Part shown: positions 1 through 6,370 of the stretch, in pieces | Numbering within the stretch: position 1 is the stretch's first letter | Layout of the letters: every line of letters starts with the position of its first letter | DNA from: Actinomycetota bacterium | GTDB lineage: Bacteria; Actinomycetota; Humimicrobiia; Humimicrobiales; Humimicrobiaceae | Direction of reading: 5' to 3' | Length of the DNA: 9,649 nt | Assembly: GCA_028696435.1 (NCBI GenBank) | Contig: JAQVHC010000045.1 | Coordinates: forward strand, 1 to 9,649 | Made by a program: the position numbers and the translations under genes | Notes under the pieces: model-generated | Databases searched by the model: none | Told to the model about the DNA's origin: nothing | Seen by the model: only the letters and a program-made list of their open reading frames with translations

Positions 1-277
1 TCCCTATGCCAAGTGGTACTGCAATTATTACAGCTCCAAGTGTAACCAGCATCGATCCGGTAAATAGAGGAAGAAAGCCAAATTTTCCGTGTGTCGGGGA
101 CCATTTCTTACCTGTTAAAAACTCCATCACAGAATAAGAAGAAAAAAACTTTACAGAGTTTACAATCAGGAAAGCGAGCATTAGAGCAAGAACTATAATA
201 GAGATTATTCCATTTAAAAAAACAAATCTGTAAATCAAGAAGTTTTTTATTTTTTTAAATCTATTTTTAAGCCGCAT
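1..277 (-). CDS. pstC: Phosphate ABC transporter permease PstC, N-terminal part (cut by window edge)
   Basis: Not an isolated long ORF in the window; I read it by translating the minus strand from the ATG at 277. It gives 92 codons before the left edge cuts it. PstC is one of the two membrane subunits of the high-affinity PstSCAB phosphate importer. Seen: a basic amino end, a first hydrophobic segment at about residues 19-40, then the conserved periplasmic-to-membrane stretch FGFLPLFTGSMLVTLGA at 66-82 leading into AVPLGIG, which matches the family pattern FGxLPLxxGSLxVTLGAxxIAxPLGxG. It follows pstS on the same strand, the usual order. No good Shine-Dalgarno lies before the ATG. A GTG directly upstream (280-278) is the only alternative start before an in-frame stop at 292-290. 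The rest of the gene, and presumably pstA, pstB and phoU, lie outside the window. Confidence 0.88.
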   Translation of the reverse strand, partial: MRLKNRFKKIKNFLIYRFVFLNGIISIIVLALMLAFLIVNSVKFFSSYSVMEFLTGKKWSPTHGKFGFLPLFTGSMLVTLGAVIIAVPLGIG

Positions 278-476
278 CACAAATTTATTTTAAAAGAATT
301 GTATTCTTTTTACTAATCCAAATTTTAAAAAAAACTAAACAGATAGTAATTAAATTAATTGTAATTATATTACAGAAGAATTTTAATAAAATCATTCTCC
401 TGATACATTTTAAAGGTACAAGGAATTTTTATTCTTCAGAGCTTCTGATACATCTGCCAAAATATTTTTATAATTC

Positions 477-513
477 TGTAAAAATGATTTAAAATAAATC
501 TGGAATTTTTACA
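477..513 (-). promoter_or_regulatory. AT-rich hairpin in the pstS-pstC spacer
   Basis: Fifteen bases after the pstS stop codon, the minus-strand RNA can form an outer 9-bp stem (TGTAAAAAT with ATTTTTACA), a 4-nt one-sided bulge, an inner 6-bp stem (GATTTA with TAAATC) and a 3-nt loop. There is no clean U-run after it, so it is a poor classical terminator. Between a binding-protein gene and its permease gene, such a stem could protect the 3' end of the pstS mRNA or partly stop transcription, keeping PstS in excess of PstC. That role is inference; only the pairing is seen. The remainder of the spacer (278-476) is AT-rich and shows no convincing gene. Confidence 0.45.
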
Positions 514-527
514 AATATTTTTTTGTT

Positions 528-1508
528 TCAATTAAGAGGAACAAATCCTTCTTCCAATCCTATTTCCTGGCCTTTTTCACTTAATACAAAATCAATGAAT
601 GCCTTACCTATCCCTGTTAATTCACCAGCGCTATAAATATATAAGTCCCTTGATACAGGATAAGACCCATCCTTAACAGTATCTATTGAGGGTTCGATAC
701 CATCAACTCTCACAACATTTAATGAGTCTTCCAGATACCCCAGACTTATATAACCAATCGCATTATCATTTTCCTTTACCTGGTTTACAACTTCTGCATT
801 TGATTGCAGCATTAAAGCATTTTCATAATAATCGTTATCTTTTAGGGTTTTGCCAAGCTGAACCACTTTCTCAAGAAAATACTCCCCTGTGCCTGAACTC
901 GAGTCTCTTGCAATTGCAACTATTCTGGCGTCATCCCCACCGACATCTTTCCAGTTTGTGATTCCCCCTGTATATATCCTGGATAGTTCTTCTACCGTAA
1001 GATTATCTACTGAAACATTGCTACTTGTTACAACCGCAATCCCATCACAGAGAACTTTATATTCCTGAATATCAAGACCAGCACTTTTTGCTGACTGCAA
1101 TTCCTCATCTTTTATCTGTCTCGAAGAACCGGCAAGATCACTGATACCATTAATTATATCGGCAATGCCAGCACCACTTCCTCCCCCATTTAAAATAATG
1201 GTTCCTCCATTATTTTCCATAAACACAGTTGCCCATGCTTCTGAAACCTGGAGCAACGTCGTGGATCCTGATAGAACAAGCTCCTGGCCTTCATAAGGAA
1301 GACTTCTGTTAGCTTTCTCACCTTTGCTTTCGCTAAGATCTTCCTGACTGGTTTCGCTATTAGTTCCCCCGTTCTCCTCTATAACCGCTGTACCTCCAGA
1401 TTCTTCAGCATTATTACAGCCGCTAAATATCATACTGACTGTAAACAAGAACACCATACTTATGATAATCGACGGGAAAAGCCTGATTCTTCTCATTAGT
1501 CTTCTCAT
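528..1508 (-). CDS. pstS: Phosphate-binding lipoprotein PstS
   Basis: Extracytoplasmic phosphate receptor of the PstSCAB importer, anchored as a lipoprotein. The 326-residue product starts with a basic stretch and a hydrophobic signal segment (about 11-28), ending in the lipobox IFSGC with Cys31. An acidic, low-complexity linker (32-70) precedes the binding domain. Conserved PstS elements: LSGSTT at 79-84, GGGSGAGI at 108-115, DLAGSSR at 124-130 and the RDSSSGTGEYF segment at 201-211. These are the loops that supply Ser, Thr, Arg and Asp ligands to phosphate in this family. The start is uncertain. A clear AAGGAG lies only 1 nt before the first ATG (1508) but 13 nt before a second ATG (Met5, 1496), so neither spacing is ideal. 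pstC follows 250 bp downstream on the same strand. A sulfate- or tungstate-type binding protein is less likely, given the GST and SSR motifs. Confidence 0.93.
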   Translation of the reverse strand: MRRLMRRIRLFPSIIISMVFLFTVSMIFSGCNNAEESGGTAVIEENGGTNSETSQEDLSESKGEKANRSLPYEGQELVLSGSTTLLQVSEAWATVFMENNGGTIILNGGGSGAGIADIINGISDLAGSSRQIKDEELQSAKSAGLDIQEYKVLCDGIAVVTSSNVSVDNLTVEELSRIYTGGITNWKDVGGDDARIVAIARDSSSGTGEYFLEKVVQLGKTLKDNDYYENALMLQSNAEVVNQVKENDNAIGYISLGYLEDSLNVVRVDGIEPSIDTVKDGSYPVSRDLYIYSAGELTGIGKAFIDFVLSEKGQEIGLEEGFVPLN

Positions 1509-1543
1509 TCTCCTTACTTTATTTACTTATTTATGTAAATTGC

Positions 1544-1593
1544 ATTATCTAAGTGCACTATTTATTTAAGAATTATTTTTACAACTTTACAAC
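1544..1593 (-). promoter_or_regulatory. Candidate pstS promoter with tandem-repeat activator site
   Basis: On the minus strand GATAAT at 1549-1544 is a 5-of-6 match to a -10 box. The -35 region 17 bp upstream (TTCTTA, 1572-1567) is poor. Five bases further upstream sits a perfect tandem octamer, GTTGTAAA twice, at 1593-1578. A weak -35 preceded by direct repeats is the usual architecture of PhoB/PhoP-activated pst promoters, though the repeat does not exactly match either the E. coli or the Bacillus consensus. The sequence elements are seen; control by a Pho regulator is inference. Confidence 0.4.
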
Positions 1594-1675
1594 TCACTAT
1601 TATTTATTATTATTTATACTCCAGAAGCTAAATAAAAAATACAGGATACAAGTTTGTAAATAAAAAATTATCTAA

Positions 1676-2827
1676 TTATCTTTTTATGATACTTAGATAA
1701 AAGGTAAATAATTCCCTTGTTGCATTTTCGAGCAATTCTTCTGCATTTTTAACTGCCTCTTTTAACTCCATAGGTTTGTTTATTATTGAAAAATTTCCAT
1801 CAGTTAAGGTTCTGAACCCTTTTTCAATTTCTTCTCTTTTTATTAGCACAGAACCATTTATAGTTATAACGGGTTTACTATGTTTTCTGGCAAGTTTTGC
1901 AACACCTGAAACACTTTTACCAAAAAACGTCTGATTATCTAAAGCTCCCTCACCGGTAATAACAAGGTCTGCCTCCTTTATTTTATCTTCAAGCCCGGTA
2001 GCCTCAATAACAACGTCTGTGCCTGGCTTAAGATTTGCATTCAAGAAAACAGCCAGGCCTGCACCTAATCCTCCGGCTGCGCCAGATCCTTTTATTTTTC
2101 TTACATCCTTTCCTAATTCTTTCTTTACAACTTTTGCAAAATTAGCAAGCCCTCTATCAAGCTCCCTGATCATCACATCATCAGCACCTTTCTGATGAGC
2201 ATATACATAAGCAGCTCCATTTCTACCGGTAAGTGGATTGGTAACATCACATGCCACATCAAACTGGCAGGATGAAATAGACTTATGAATATCAGAGGCA
2301 TCAATTTTATAAAGACTCGCCAGTTCCTTTCCACCAAAACCCAGCAATTTGCCTTTTCTATCATAAAACTTATATCCCAGAGCCTGTGCCATACCCAGAC
2401 CGGCATCATTGGTTGCACTTCCACCTATCCCTATTATCACTTTCTTGCATCCTATATCCAGAGCCTTTCTTATTAATTCACCTGTTCCATAAGTTGTGGT
2501 GTCCATTGGATTTCTTTTGTCTGGAGGTACTAACACCAGACCTGAAGCAGAAGCCATCTCAATTATAGCTGTGTTATCCTTTAGTAATCCAAACCTGGCT
2601 TTTACAGGTTTGCCGAGGGGGCCAGCAACTTTCACACTGATATATTTACCGTTCTGGCCCTCTACCAATGTACTAACTGTACCCTCTCCACCATCAGCCA
2701 TTGGGCTTACAATCACTTCTATATTTCTATCAATCTTAATTATGGTTTTTTTTATAATATTGCAGACCTCAATAGCAGAAAGGCTCCCTTTGTATTTATC
2801 CGAAGAAATTAAGATTCTGGGTTTCAT
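1676..2827 (-). CDS. glxK: Glycerate kinase, family 1 (GlxK/GarK type)
   Basis: Phosphorylates D-glycerate with ATP, most likely to 2-phosphoglycerate as in the GarK/GlxK branch, feeding glyoxylate- or serine-derived carbon into lower glycolysis in the cytosol. The 383-residue length is normal for the family. Signatures in order: SSDKYKGSLSA (8-18), SPMADGGEGTV (41-51), TYGTGELI (112-119), the glycine-rich GIGGSATNDAGLGMAQALG (133-151), DVTNPLTGRNGAA (194-206), GSGAAGGLGAG (247-257) and ITGEGALDNQT (290-300). The start fits the family, whose members begin just before the DxxKGS motif, although no Shine-Dalgarno is visible upstream of the ATG. It stands alone: 168 bp separate its stop from pstS downstream, and tRNA genes lie upstream. 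It does not belong to the unrelated GckA/TtuD (MOFRL) glycerate kinase family. Confidence 0.95.
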   Translation of the reverse strand: MKPRILISSDKYKGSLSAIEVCNIIKKTIIKIDRNIEVIVSPMADGGEGTVSTLVEGQNGKYISVKVAGPLGKPVKARFGLLKDNTAIIEMASASGLVLVPPDKRNPMDTTTYGTGELIRKALDIGCKKVIIGIGGSATNDAGLGMAQALGYKFYDRKGKLLGFGGKELASLYKIDASDIHKSISSCQFDVACDVTNPLTGRNGAAYVYAHQKGADDVMIRELDRGLANFAKVVKKELGKDVRKIKGSGAAGGLGAGLAVFLNANLKPGTDVVIEATGLEDKIKEADLVITGEGALDNQTFFGKSVSGVAKLARKHSKPVITINGSVLIKREEIEKGFRTLTDGNFSIINKPMELKEAVKNAEELLENATRELFTFYLSIIKR

Positions 2828-2834
2828 ATTTTAA

Positions 2835-3184
2835 TATAGCAGATTATATTTATTAATAAGTATAACACTTTTCTTTGCTATAGTTCTCTTTATGTTACTA
2901 TATTTTATCAAACTAAACACAGGTAAATTTAGCAATTTGTTTTACTACTCCCCTGGCTATATATCTCCTTGAAAAGCTCCTCGAATTTACTTATTATTCT
3001 TGCATACTTTTTTCTTTTTTCTCTATTGTTCTATAGTATTAAAAGATCTATAATAAAAATTAAACAGTGGCATATCCAGAAGAATTAAAGAGCTACAGTA
3101 CATGTGCTGCAAACTATCTTATCAATAGAACAATAAAGTAATAGTTAGTTCAAGACATCTGATTAAACTTTCAGTAAATAAAAA
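2835..3184. other. Gene-poor intergenic stretch with a coding-like relic and an inverted repeat
   Basis: This region lies between the glycerate kinase gene and the 3' end of the tRNA array. I see no complete gene. On the minus strand an open frame at 3030-2929 has no start codon but encodes 34 residues of quite natural composition (containing KYARIISKFEELFKEIYSQG), ending in TAA. It may be the tail of a lost gene. An 11-bp perfect inverted repeat has arms at 3024-3034 and 3125-3135. No U-tailed terminator for the tRNA transcript is obvious here, although one would be expected. Confidence 0.5.
2859..2864 (-). promoter_or_regulatory. Possible -10 box for the glycerate kinase gene
   Basis: TATACT on the minus strand, a 5-of-6 match to the -10 consensus, lies 32 bp upstream of the glycerate kinase ATG and would give a leader of about 25 nt. 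I see no acceptable -35 box at 16-18 bp spacing, so this is weak evidence in AT-rich DNA. Confidence 0.25.
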
Positions 3185-3260
3185 TGGTGGCGAGACGCAG
3201 AATTGAACTGCGGACACATGGATTTTCAGTCCACTGCTCTACCAACTGAGCTATCTCGCC
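3185..3260 (-). tRNA. tRNA-Phe (GAA)
   Basis: Full cloverleaf on the minus strand, 76 nt including an encoded CCA end. The acceptor stem GGCGAGA pairs with TCTCGCC, the D arm contains AGCTCAGTTGGTAGAGC, the anticodon loop is CTGAAAA with anticodon GAA, and the T arm contains GTTCAATTC. It is the last gene of the array, 43 bp after tRNA-Asp. Confidence 0.97.
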
Positions 3261-3303
3261 AGCCCACATATAAATCTGACCAGCAAACAAGCCTGACCAG
3301 ATC

Positions 3304-3380
3304 TGGCGGAGCTGACGGGATTCGAACCCGCGATCTCATGCGTGACAGGCATGTATCCTAGACCACTAGACGACAGCTCC
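3304..3380 (-). tRNA. tRNA-Asp (GTC)
   Basis: Cloverleaf of 77 nt with encoded CCA. The acceptor stem GGAGCTG pairs with CAGCTCC, the discriminator base is G as expected for tRNA-Asp, the anticodon loop CTGTCAC carries GTC, and the T arm contains GGTTCGAATCC. It is fourth in the array, 23 bp after tRNA-Val. Confidence 0.97.
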
Positions 3381-3403
3381 GCTTTATTTTACTAACAAAC
3401 AAA

Positions 3404-3479
3404 TGGTGGGCGTTGCAGGGATTGAACCTGCGACCCCCTGCTTGTAAGGCAGGTGCTCTCCCAGCTGAGCTAAACGCCC
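3404..3479 (-). tRNA. tRNA-Val (TAC)
   Basis: Cloverleaf of 76 nt with encoded CCA. The acceptor stem GGGCGTT pairs with AACGCCC, the discriminator is A, the D arm contains AGCTCAGCTGGGAGAGC, and the anticodon loop CTTACAA carries TAC, with anticodon stem CCTGC/GCAGG. It is third in the array, 7 bp after tRNA-Glu. Confidence 0.97.
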
Positions 3480-3486
3480 CAATTAA

Positions 3487-3561
3487 TGGTAGCCTGTAGG
3501 AGATTCGAACTCCTGTTGGTAGGTTGAAAACCTACTGTCCTAACCCCTAGACGAACAGGCC
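3487..3561 (-). tRNA. tRNA-Glu (TTC)
   Basis: Cloverleaf of 75 nt with encoded CCA. The anticodon stem GTAGG/CCTAC encloses a TTTTCAA loop with anticodon TTC, and the T arm contains AGTTCGAATCT. The acceptor stem GGCCTGT pairs with ACAGGCT, so the terminal 1:72 pair is a G-U wobble instead of the usual G-C. It is second in the array, 6 bp after tRNA-Lys. Charged tRNA-Glu may also feed tetrapyrrole synthesis if this organism has glutamyl-tRNA reductase, which cannot be told from the window. Confidence 0.96.
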
Positions 3562-3567
3562 ACTAAA

Positions 3568-3643
3568 TGGTGAGCCGTGAAGGAATCGAACCTTCGACAC
3601 CCGGATTAAAAGTCCGGTGCTCTACCGTCTGAGCTAACGGCCC
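3568..3643 (-). tRNA. tRNA-Lys (TTT)
   Basis: Cloverleaf of 76 nt with encoded CCA. The acceptor stem GGGCCGT pairs with ACGGCTC (one internal G-U), the D arm contains AGCTCAGACGGTAGAGC, the anticodon loop CTTTTAA carries TTT, and the T arm contains GGTTCGATTCC. It is the first gene of the array, about 60 nt downstream of the predicted transcription start. Confidence 0.97.
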
Positions 3644-3662
3644 CTGCAGCAATCCAAACTTT

Positions 3663-3692
3663 AGCAGCTAAATGCCGCAGCTGTTAGCTGCT
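3663..3692 (-). promoter_or_regulatory. Leader hairpin before the tRNA array
   Basis: Between the promoter and tRNA-Lys the minus-strand RNA has a perfect 9-bp stem, AGCAGCTAA with TTAGCTGCT, enclosing a 12-nt loop. An alternative smaller hairpin (GCAGCT/AGCTGC) uses the same 5' arm. It is not followed by a U-run. Removal of the 5' leader or an antitermination-like role are possible readings, both inferred. Confidence 0.4.
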
Positions 3693-3713
3693 TGATTGAA
3701 TTAGCAAACGTAA

Positions 3714-3742
3714 AGTCTACTATAGTAAAAAACCATTGTCAA
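3714..3742 (-). promoter_or_regulatory. Sigma-70-type promoter of the tRNA array
   Basis: On the minus strand a perfect -35 box TTGACA (3742-3737) is followed at exactly 17 bp by TAGACT (3719-3714), a 4-of-6 match to the -10 consensus. Transcription would begin near 3707, about 60 nt before tRNA-Lys. This is the strongest promoter-like sequence in the window and fits a highly expressed stable-RNA operon. It lies about 30 bp downstream of the stop codon of the YtxH-type gene, so read-through from that gene could also contribute. Confidence 0.7.
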
Positions 3743-3771
3743 CAGAGGAAATTGTCATATTTTGTTAACTT

Positions 3772-4086
3772 TTAAGGTTCGCCTGTTTCGCCTGCACCCT
3801 TAATAATAGTAGAAACTCTATCAACTATATTTTTGCTTTTATCCAGTAGATTTTCACAGATAACTCTGGCTTTTGCCAGCGTAAATTTTCCTCTATCTGC
3901 TACATCCTTTACATTCTCTTCTATTATCTTTCTGGTTTTATAACCCGAACGGGGTGCGAACAATAACCCCAGTAAAAAACCAGAAAAAACCGAAGTCAGA
4001 ACAATTGCTGACAACCCTAACGCATCTCTTGTAACGGATCTATTGTCCTGGCTATTATTAGAATTTTTATTTATATCATCACACAT
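3772..4086 (-). CDS. YtxH-domain small membrane protein
   Basis: A 104-residue protein with a polar, Asn-rich cytoplasm-like start (1-20), one membrane segment (about 24-44) and the YtxH signature GFLLGLLFAPRSGYKTRKII (36-55), then a charged amphipathic helix to about residue 97. Many YtxH proteins share this plan: a short glycine-containing membrane anchor, an APxSG turn and a long helical tail. Some are general-stress or envelope proteins in Gram-positive bacteria, but a molecular function is not established. The start is supported by AAGGG about 10 nt upstream of the ATG. The gene lies alone between the HAD phosphatase gene (124 bp upstream) and the tRNA promoter. Confidence 0.82.
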   Translation of the reverse strand: MCDDINKNSNNSQDNRSVTRDALGLSAIVLTSVFSGFLLGLLFAPRSGYKTRKIIEENVKDVADRGKFTLAKARVICENLLDKSKNIVDRVSTIIKGAGETGEP

Positions 4087-4141
4087 TGTTAATATCCCTT
4101 CTACTTTATGTCATATAATCCGAAATAATCCTGACAAATTC

Positions 4142-4147
4142 ATTATA
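4142..4147 (-). promoter_or_regulatory. Possible -10 box for the YtxH-type gene
   Basis: A perfect TATAAT on the minus strand lies about 56 bp upstream of the ATG. The hexamer 17 bp further upstream (TTTAAT) matches the -35 consensus at only 3 positions. It suggests the gene has its own promoter rather than depending only on the protease-phosphatase operon. No terminator was seen between that operon and this gene. Confidence 0.35.
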
Positions 4148-4210
4148 AACTATTTAAACCTTATATTAAACATAGCAATACCATTACAATCTACTCTTCT
4201 ACTCTGTAAT

Positions 4211-5074
4211 TTAATTTAAAAGATATTCTATAACTTCAGTCCAGCCCCTGTTCATAAAACCATCTGTAATATAAACATTATTATACTTATTTATCTCACT
4301 GGATAAATCTTCATGCTCCAGCGCATTTCTCATAAGAAATAGATATTCAACTTCACAGGCCATTTTCAAATCCTCCATAGAATCTCCAAGGGCTATACAA
4401 TTATTGATATTAAAATTTCTTATTTTTTTATCAAGCTTTATCCCATTTGACTTATTAACTCCTGAAGGCATTAAATTATAAATATGCAACCTTTCTATAT
4501 CCAGATCCAGCTTTTCCAGTGATGAAAGACCATTATCCACAAGGACCAGCCCTTTATAGCCTTCGGCCTTAAGTATTTCATTAGCCCTCGGAAGATCTAT
4601 TTCTCCAAATAATAAAGCGTTATAGCTTCTGTATCTACTCCACTCCATTTTTCCTTCTATTTTACCGGGAAAATTTTCTTTAAGTATCTCAATAATTTTT
4701 TTTAAATCTTTCCCTCCATATGTCAGATCATACTTTACACTATCATGATCAAAGGTGACATAAACTTCTTCTCCAAGATTATAAACAAGTTCAGCACCAA
4801 GTTCAGAAATATAATTAGTCAATCCTATAATCTGGGCACTGTACTTAAGTTGAAATTTATTTCTTCCTGACACCAGGACAACGTCCAGATTTTTATCTGC
4901 TATCCCGGGCAGCAGTCCCAGTGCATCAAAATAATATTCATCCCTGTAATCTTTGATAATACAGCCCTTCTGGTTAAATAATGTTCCATCGAGGTCTGTA
5001 TATATAACCTTCAGGTCCTTTAAATTCTCTTTTATCTCTTTACAATTATTTTTAAAAAAATTATATTCCGCCAT
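4211..5074 (-). CDS. HAD-superfamily (type IIB) sugar-phosphatase-like hydrolase
   Basis: Cytosolic Mg-dependent phosphatase of the haloacid dehalogenase superfamily; substrate unknown. All four HAD motifs are visible in the 287 residues: motif I YTDLDGT with nucleophile Asp27 and acid/base Asp29, motif II LVSGR with Ser69, motif III Lys208 in NKSNGIKL, and motif IV GDSMEDLKMA with Asp231 and Asp235. The long insert between motifs II and III (about 75-205) is the position of a C2 cap, placing it with the IIB (Cof, sucrose-phosphate and mannosyl-3-phosphoglycerate phosphatase) groups. Start chosen by AAAGGA about 4 nt upstream. It follows the site-2 protease gene after 40 bp on the same strand, so the two are probably cotranscribed. 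Which sugar or polyol phosphate it uses cannot be told from sequence. Confidence 0.88.
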   Translation of the reverse strand: MAEYNFFKNNCKEIKENLKDLKVIYTDLDGTLFNQKGCIIKDYRDEYYFDALGLLPGIADKNLDVVLVSGRNKFQLKYSAQIIGLTNYISELGAELVYNLGEEVYVTFDHDSVKYDLTYGGKDLKKIIEILKENFPGKIEGKMEWSRYRSYNALLFGEIDLPRANEILKAEGYKGLVLVDNGLSSLEKLDLDIERLHIYNLMPSGVNKSNGIKLDKKIRNFNINNCIALGDSMEDLKMACEVEYLFLMRNALEHEDLSSEINKYNNVYITDGFMNRGWTEVIEYLLN

Positions 5075-5114
5075 ATTTCCTTTCCTATTTATTCCTTTCC
5101 TGTTTATGAAATTC

Positions 5115-6248
5115 TCACACTGGCTGACTTAGTTCAGTTTGTACTTTCAAAAAATTCATTATATCACTTTTTGTAATTATCCCTTCAAGCCTATCACCGG
5201 ACATGACTACCAGATGGCTCAGGTTATTTTTTGTCATTCTTTTTATTGCTTCAGACATTTCCATTGATCCGTCAACTTTTTCCTCTTCTGTAACTTTCTT
5301 TACAATGCCCCCGACATAAGTATTTGGCCATTCTTCTCTCGGAATTCCTTTTACATCATGTATAGAAATAACACCTATTAGCTTCTTAGTTTTACGGTTT
5401 TCTATAACCGGAAATCTTCCAAACCTGTATTTCATAAAGTATTCATCCACCAGTTCCTGTAGTGTTGTGTCCCTGGTCACATCCACAACATTCTTATTCA
5501 TAATGTCTCTTACTTTTATCCCTTTTATATTAGACTCAAAAACAAGCTGGAGGTAGCCTGCCTGAGCTGATGATTGCAGAAACCATCCTATGAAAGCAAG
5601 CCACATTCCATCTATAAAGAAACCGGTAAATATTAAAACCATACCGTAGGCTATGATCATAAATCCCAGTACCCTTCCTGCTGTTGATGCTATAAAAGTT
5701 GCGCGTTTTAAATCACCGGTTACCTTCCATACAATAGAACGGAGAATTCTTCCTCCATCGAGAGGATATCCTGGGAGTATATTAAACATTCCCAGCATCA
5801 AATTTATAAAAGTCAGATACCTGGCCGGTTCCATTACCAGATCAAAACCCCGTGAAAAGAACCATATAATACCAAAAATTCCAGCCAGTATAAAACTTGC
5901 ACCCGGGCCGGCTATTGCCATAATAAATTCACTAAAGGGGGTGTCGGGTTCTTTTTCTATTTCTGCTACACCTCCGAACATAAAAAGGGTTATTCTTTCA
6001 ACAGGTATTCCTCTTTTCTTTGCAACCACTGAATGGCTTAACTCATGTATTAAAACCGAACTAAAAAAAAGAATTACAGTAATAATCGTTATTAAAGCAA
6101 GAAGACCGCCACTGATACCCGGCAGCACTAAAGGAAAATACGCCACACCAAAAATATACGCAAGCAATGCAAATATAATAAACCAGCTGTAATCTAATCT
6201 GATTTCTATTCCAAAAACTTCAAACAGCTTTATCGATGACTTAAACAT
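5115..6248 (-). CDS. Site-2 protease (M50 family) with two C-terminal CBS domains
   Basis: Intramembrane zinc metalloprotease of the S2P/SpoIVFB class, 377 residues. The zinc motif HELSH (68-72, catalytic Glu69) lies at the end of a membrane helix, and the third ligand Asp164 lies in NILPGYPLDGGR (156-167). Four to six hydrophobic segments occupy roughly 18-230. The tail carries two CBS repeats (about 244-300 and 312-369; core phrases VRDIMNKNVVDV and HLVVMSGDRLEGIITKSDI). CBS pairs usually bind adenine nucleotides, so activity may respond to energy state. Substrate unknown: M50 enzymes typically cut membrane-bound anti-sigma factors or other single-span proteins, but none is encoded nearby. 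Start supported by a very strong Shine-Dalgarno (GAGGAGGAG) about 5 nt upstream. First gene of a likely operon with the HAD hydrolase. Confidence 0.94.
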   Translation of the reverse strand: MFKSSIKLFEVFGIEIRLDYSWFIIFALLAYIFGVAYFPLVLPGISGGLLALITIITVILFFSSVLIHELSHSVVAKKRGIPVERITLFMFGGVAEIEKEPDTPFSEFIMAIAGPGASFILAGIFGIIWFFSRGFDLVMEPARYLTFINLMLGMFNILPGYPLDGGRILRSIVWKVTGDLKRATFIASTAGRVLGFMIIAYGMVLIFTGFFIDGMWLAFIGWFLQSSAQAGYLQLVFESNIKGIKVRDIMNKNVVDVTRDTTLQELVDEYFMKYRFGRFPVIENRKTKKLIGVISIHDVKGIPREEWPNTYVGGIVKKVTEEEKVDGSMEMSEAIKRMTKNNLSHLVVMSGDRLEGIITKSDIMNFLKVQTELSQPV

Positions 6249-6370
6249 CTGACTCCTCCTCTGGCTTTTATTTTGTAATAATATTTACTGGACCAGGGTT
6301 AATTTATAATTTATATTTATTTAATTTGCTTTGAATTTTTTATTTTACAATATTTACCAAAAACTTACAC

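Noticed and set aside
285..395. Minus-strand 36-codon hydrophobic frame between pstS and pstC with AGGAG close to its ATG
   Set aside because: Very AT-rich DNA readily yields Ile/Leu/Phe/Lys-rich short frames, the ribosome-site spacing is only 1 nt, and no known small Pst subunit has this form.
2929..3260. Integration site at the tRNA-Phe 3' end
   Set aside because: No second copy of the tRNA 3' end and no integrase gene is visible in the window.
5653..6192. Plus-strand open frame of 179 codons opposite the site-2 protease gene
   Set aside because: It is the antisense shadow of a well-supported gene with HExxH and PLDGGR motifs, and its own translation has no recognisable domain.
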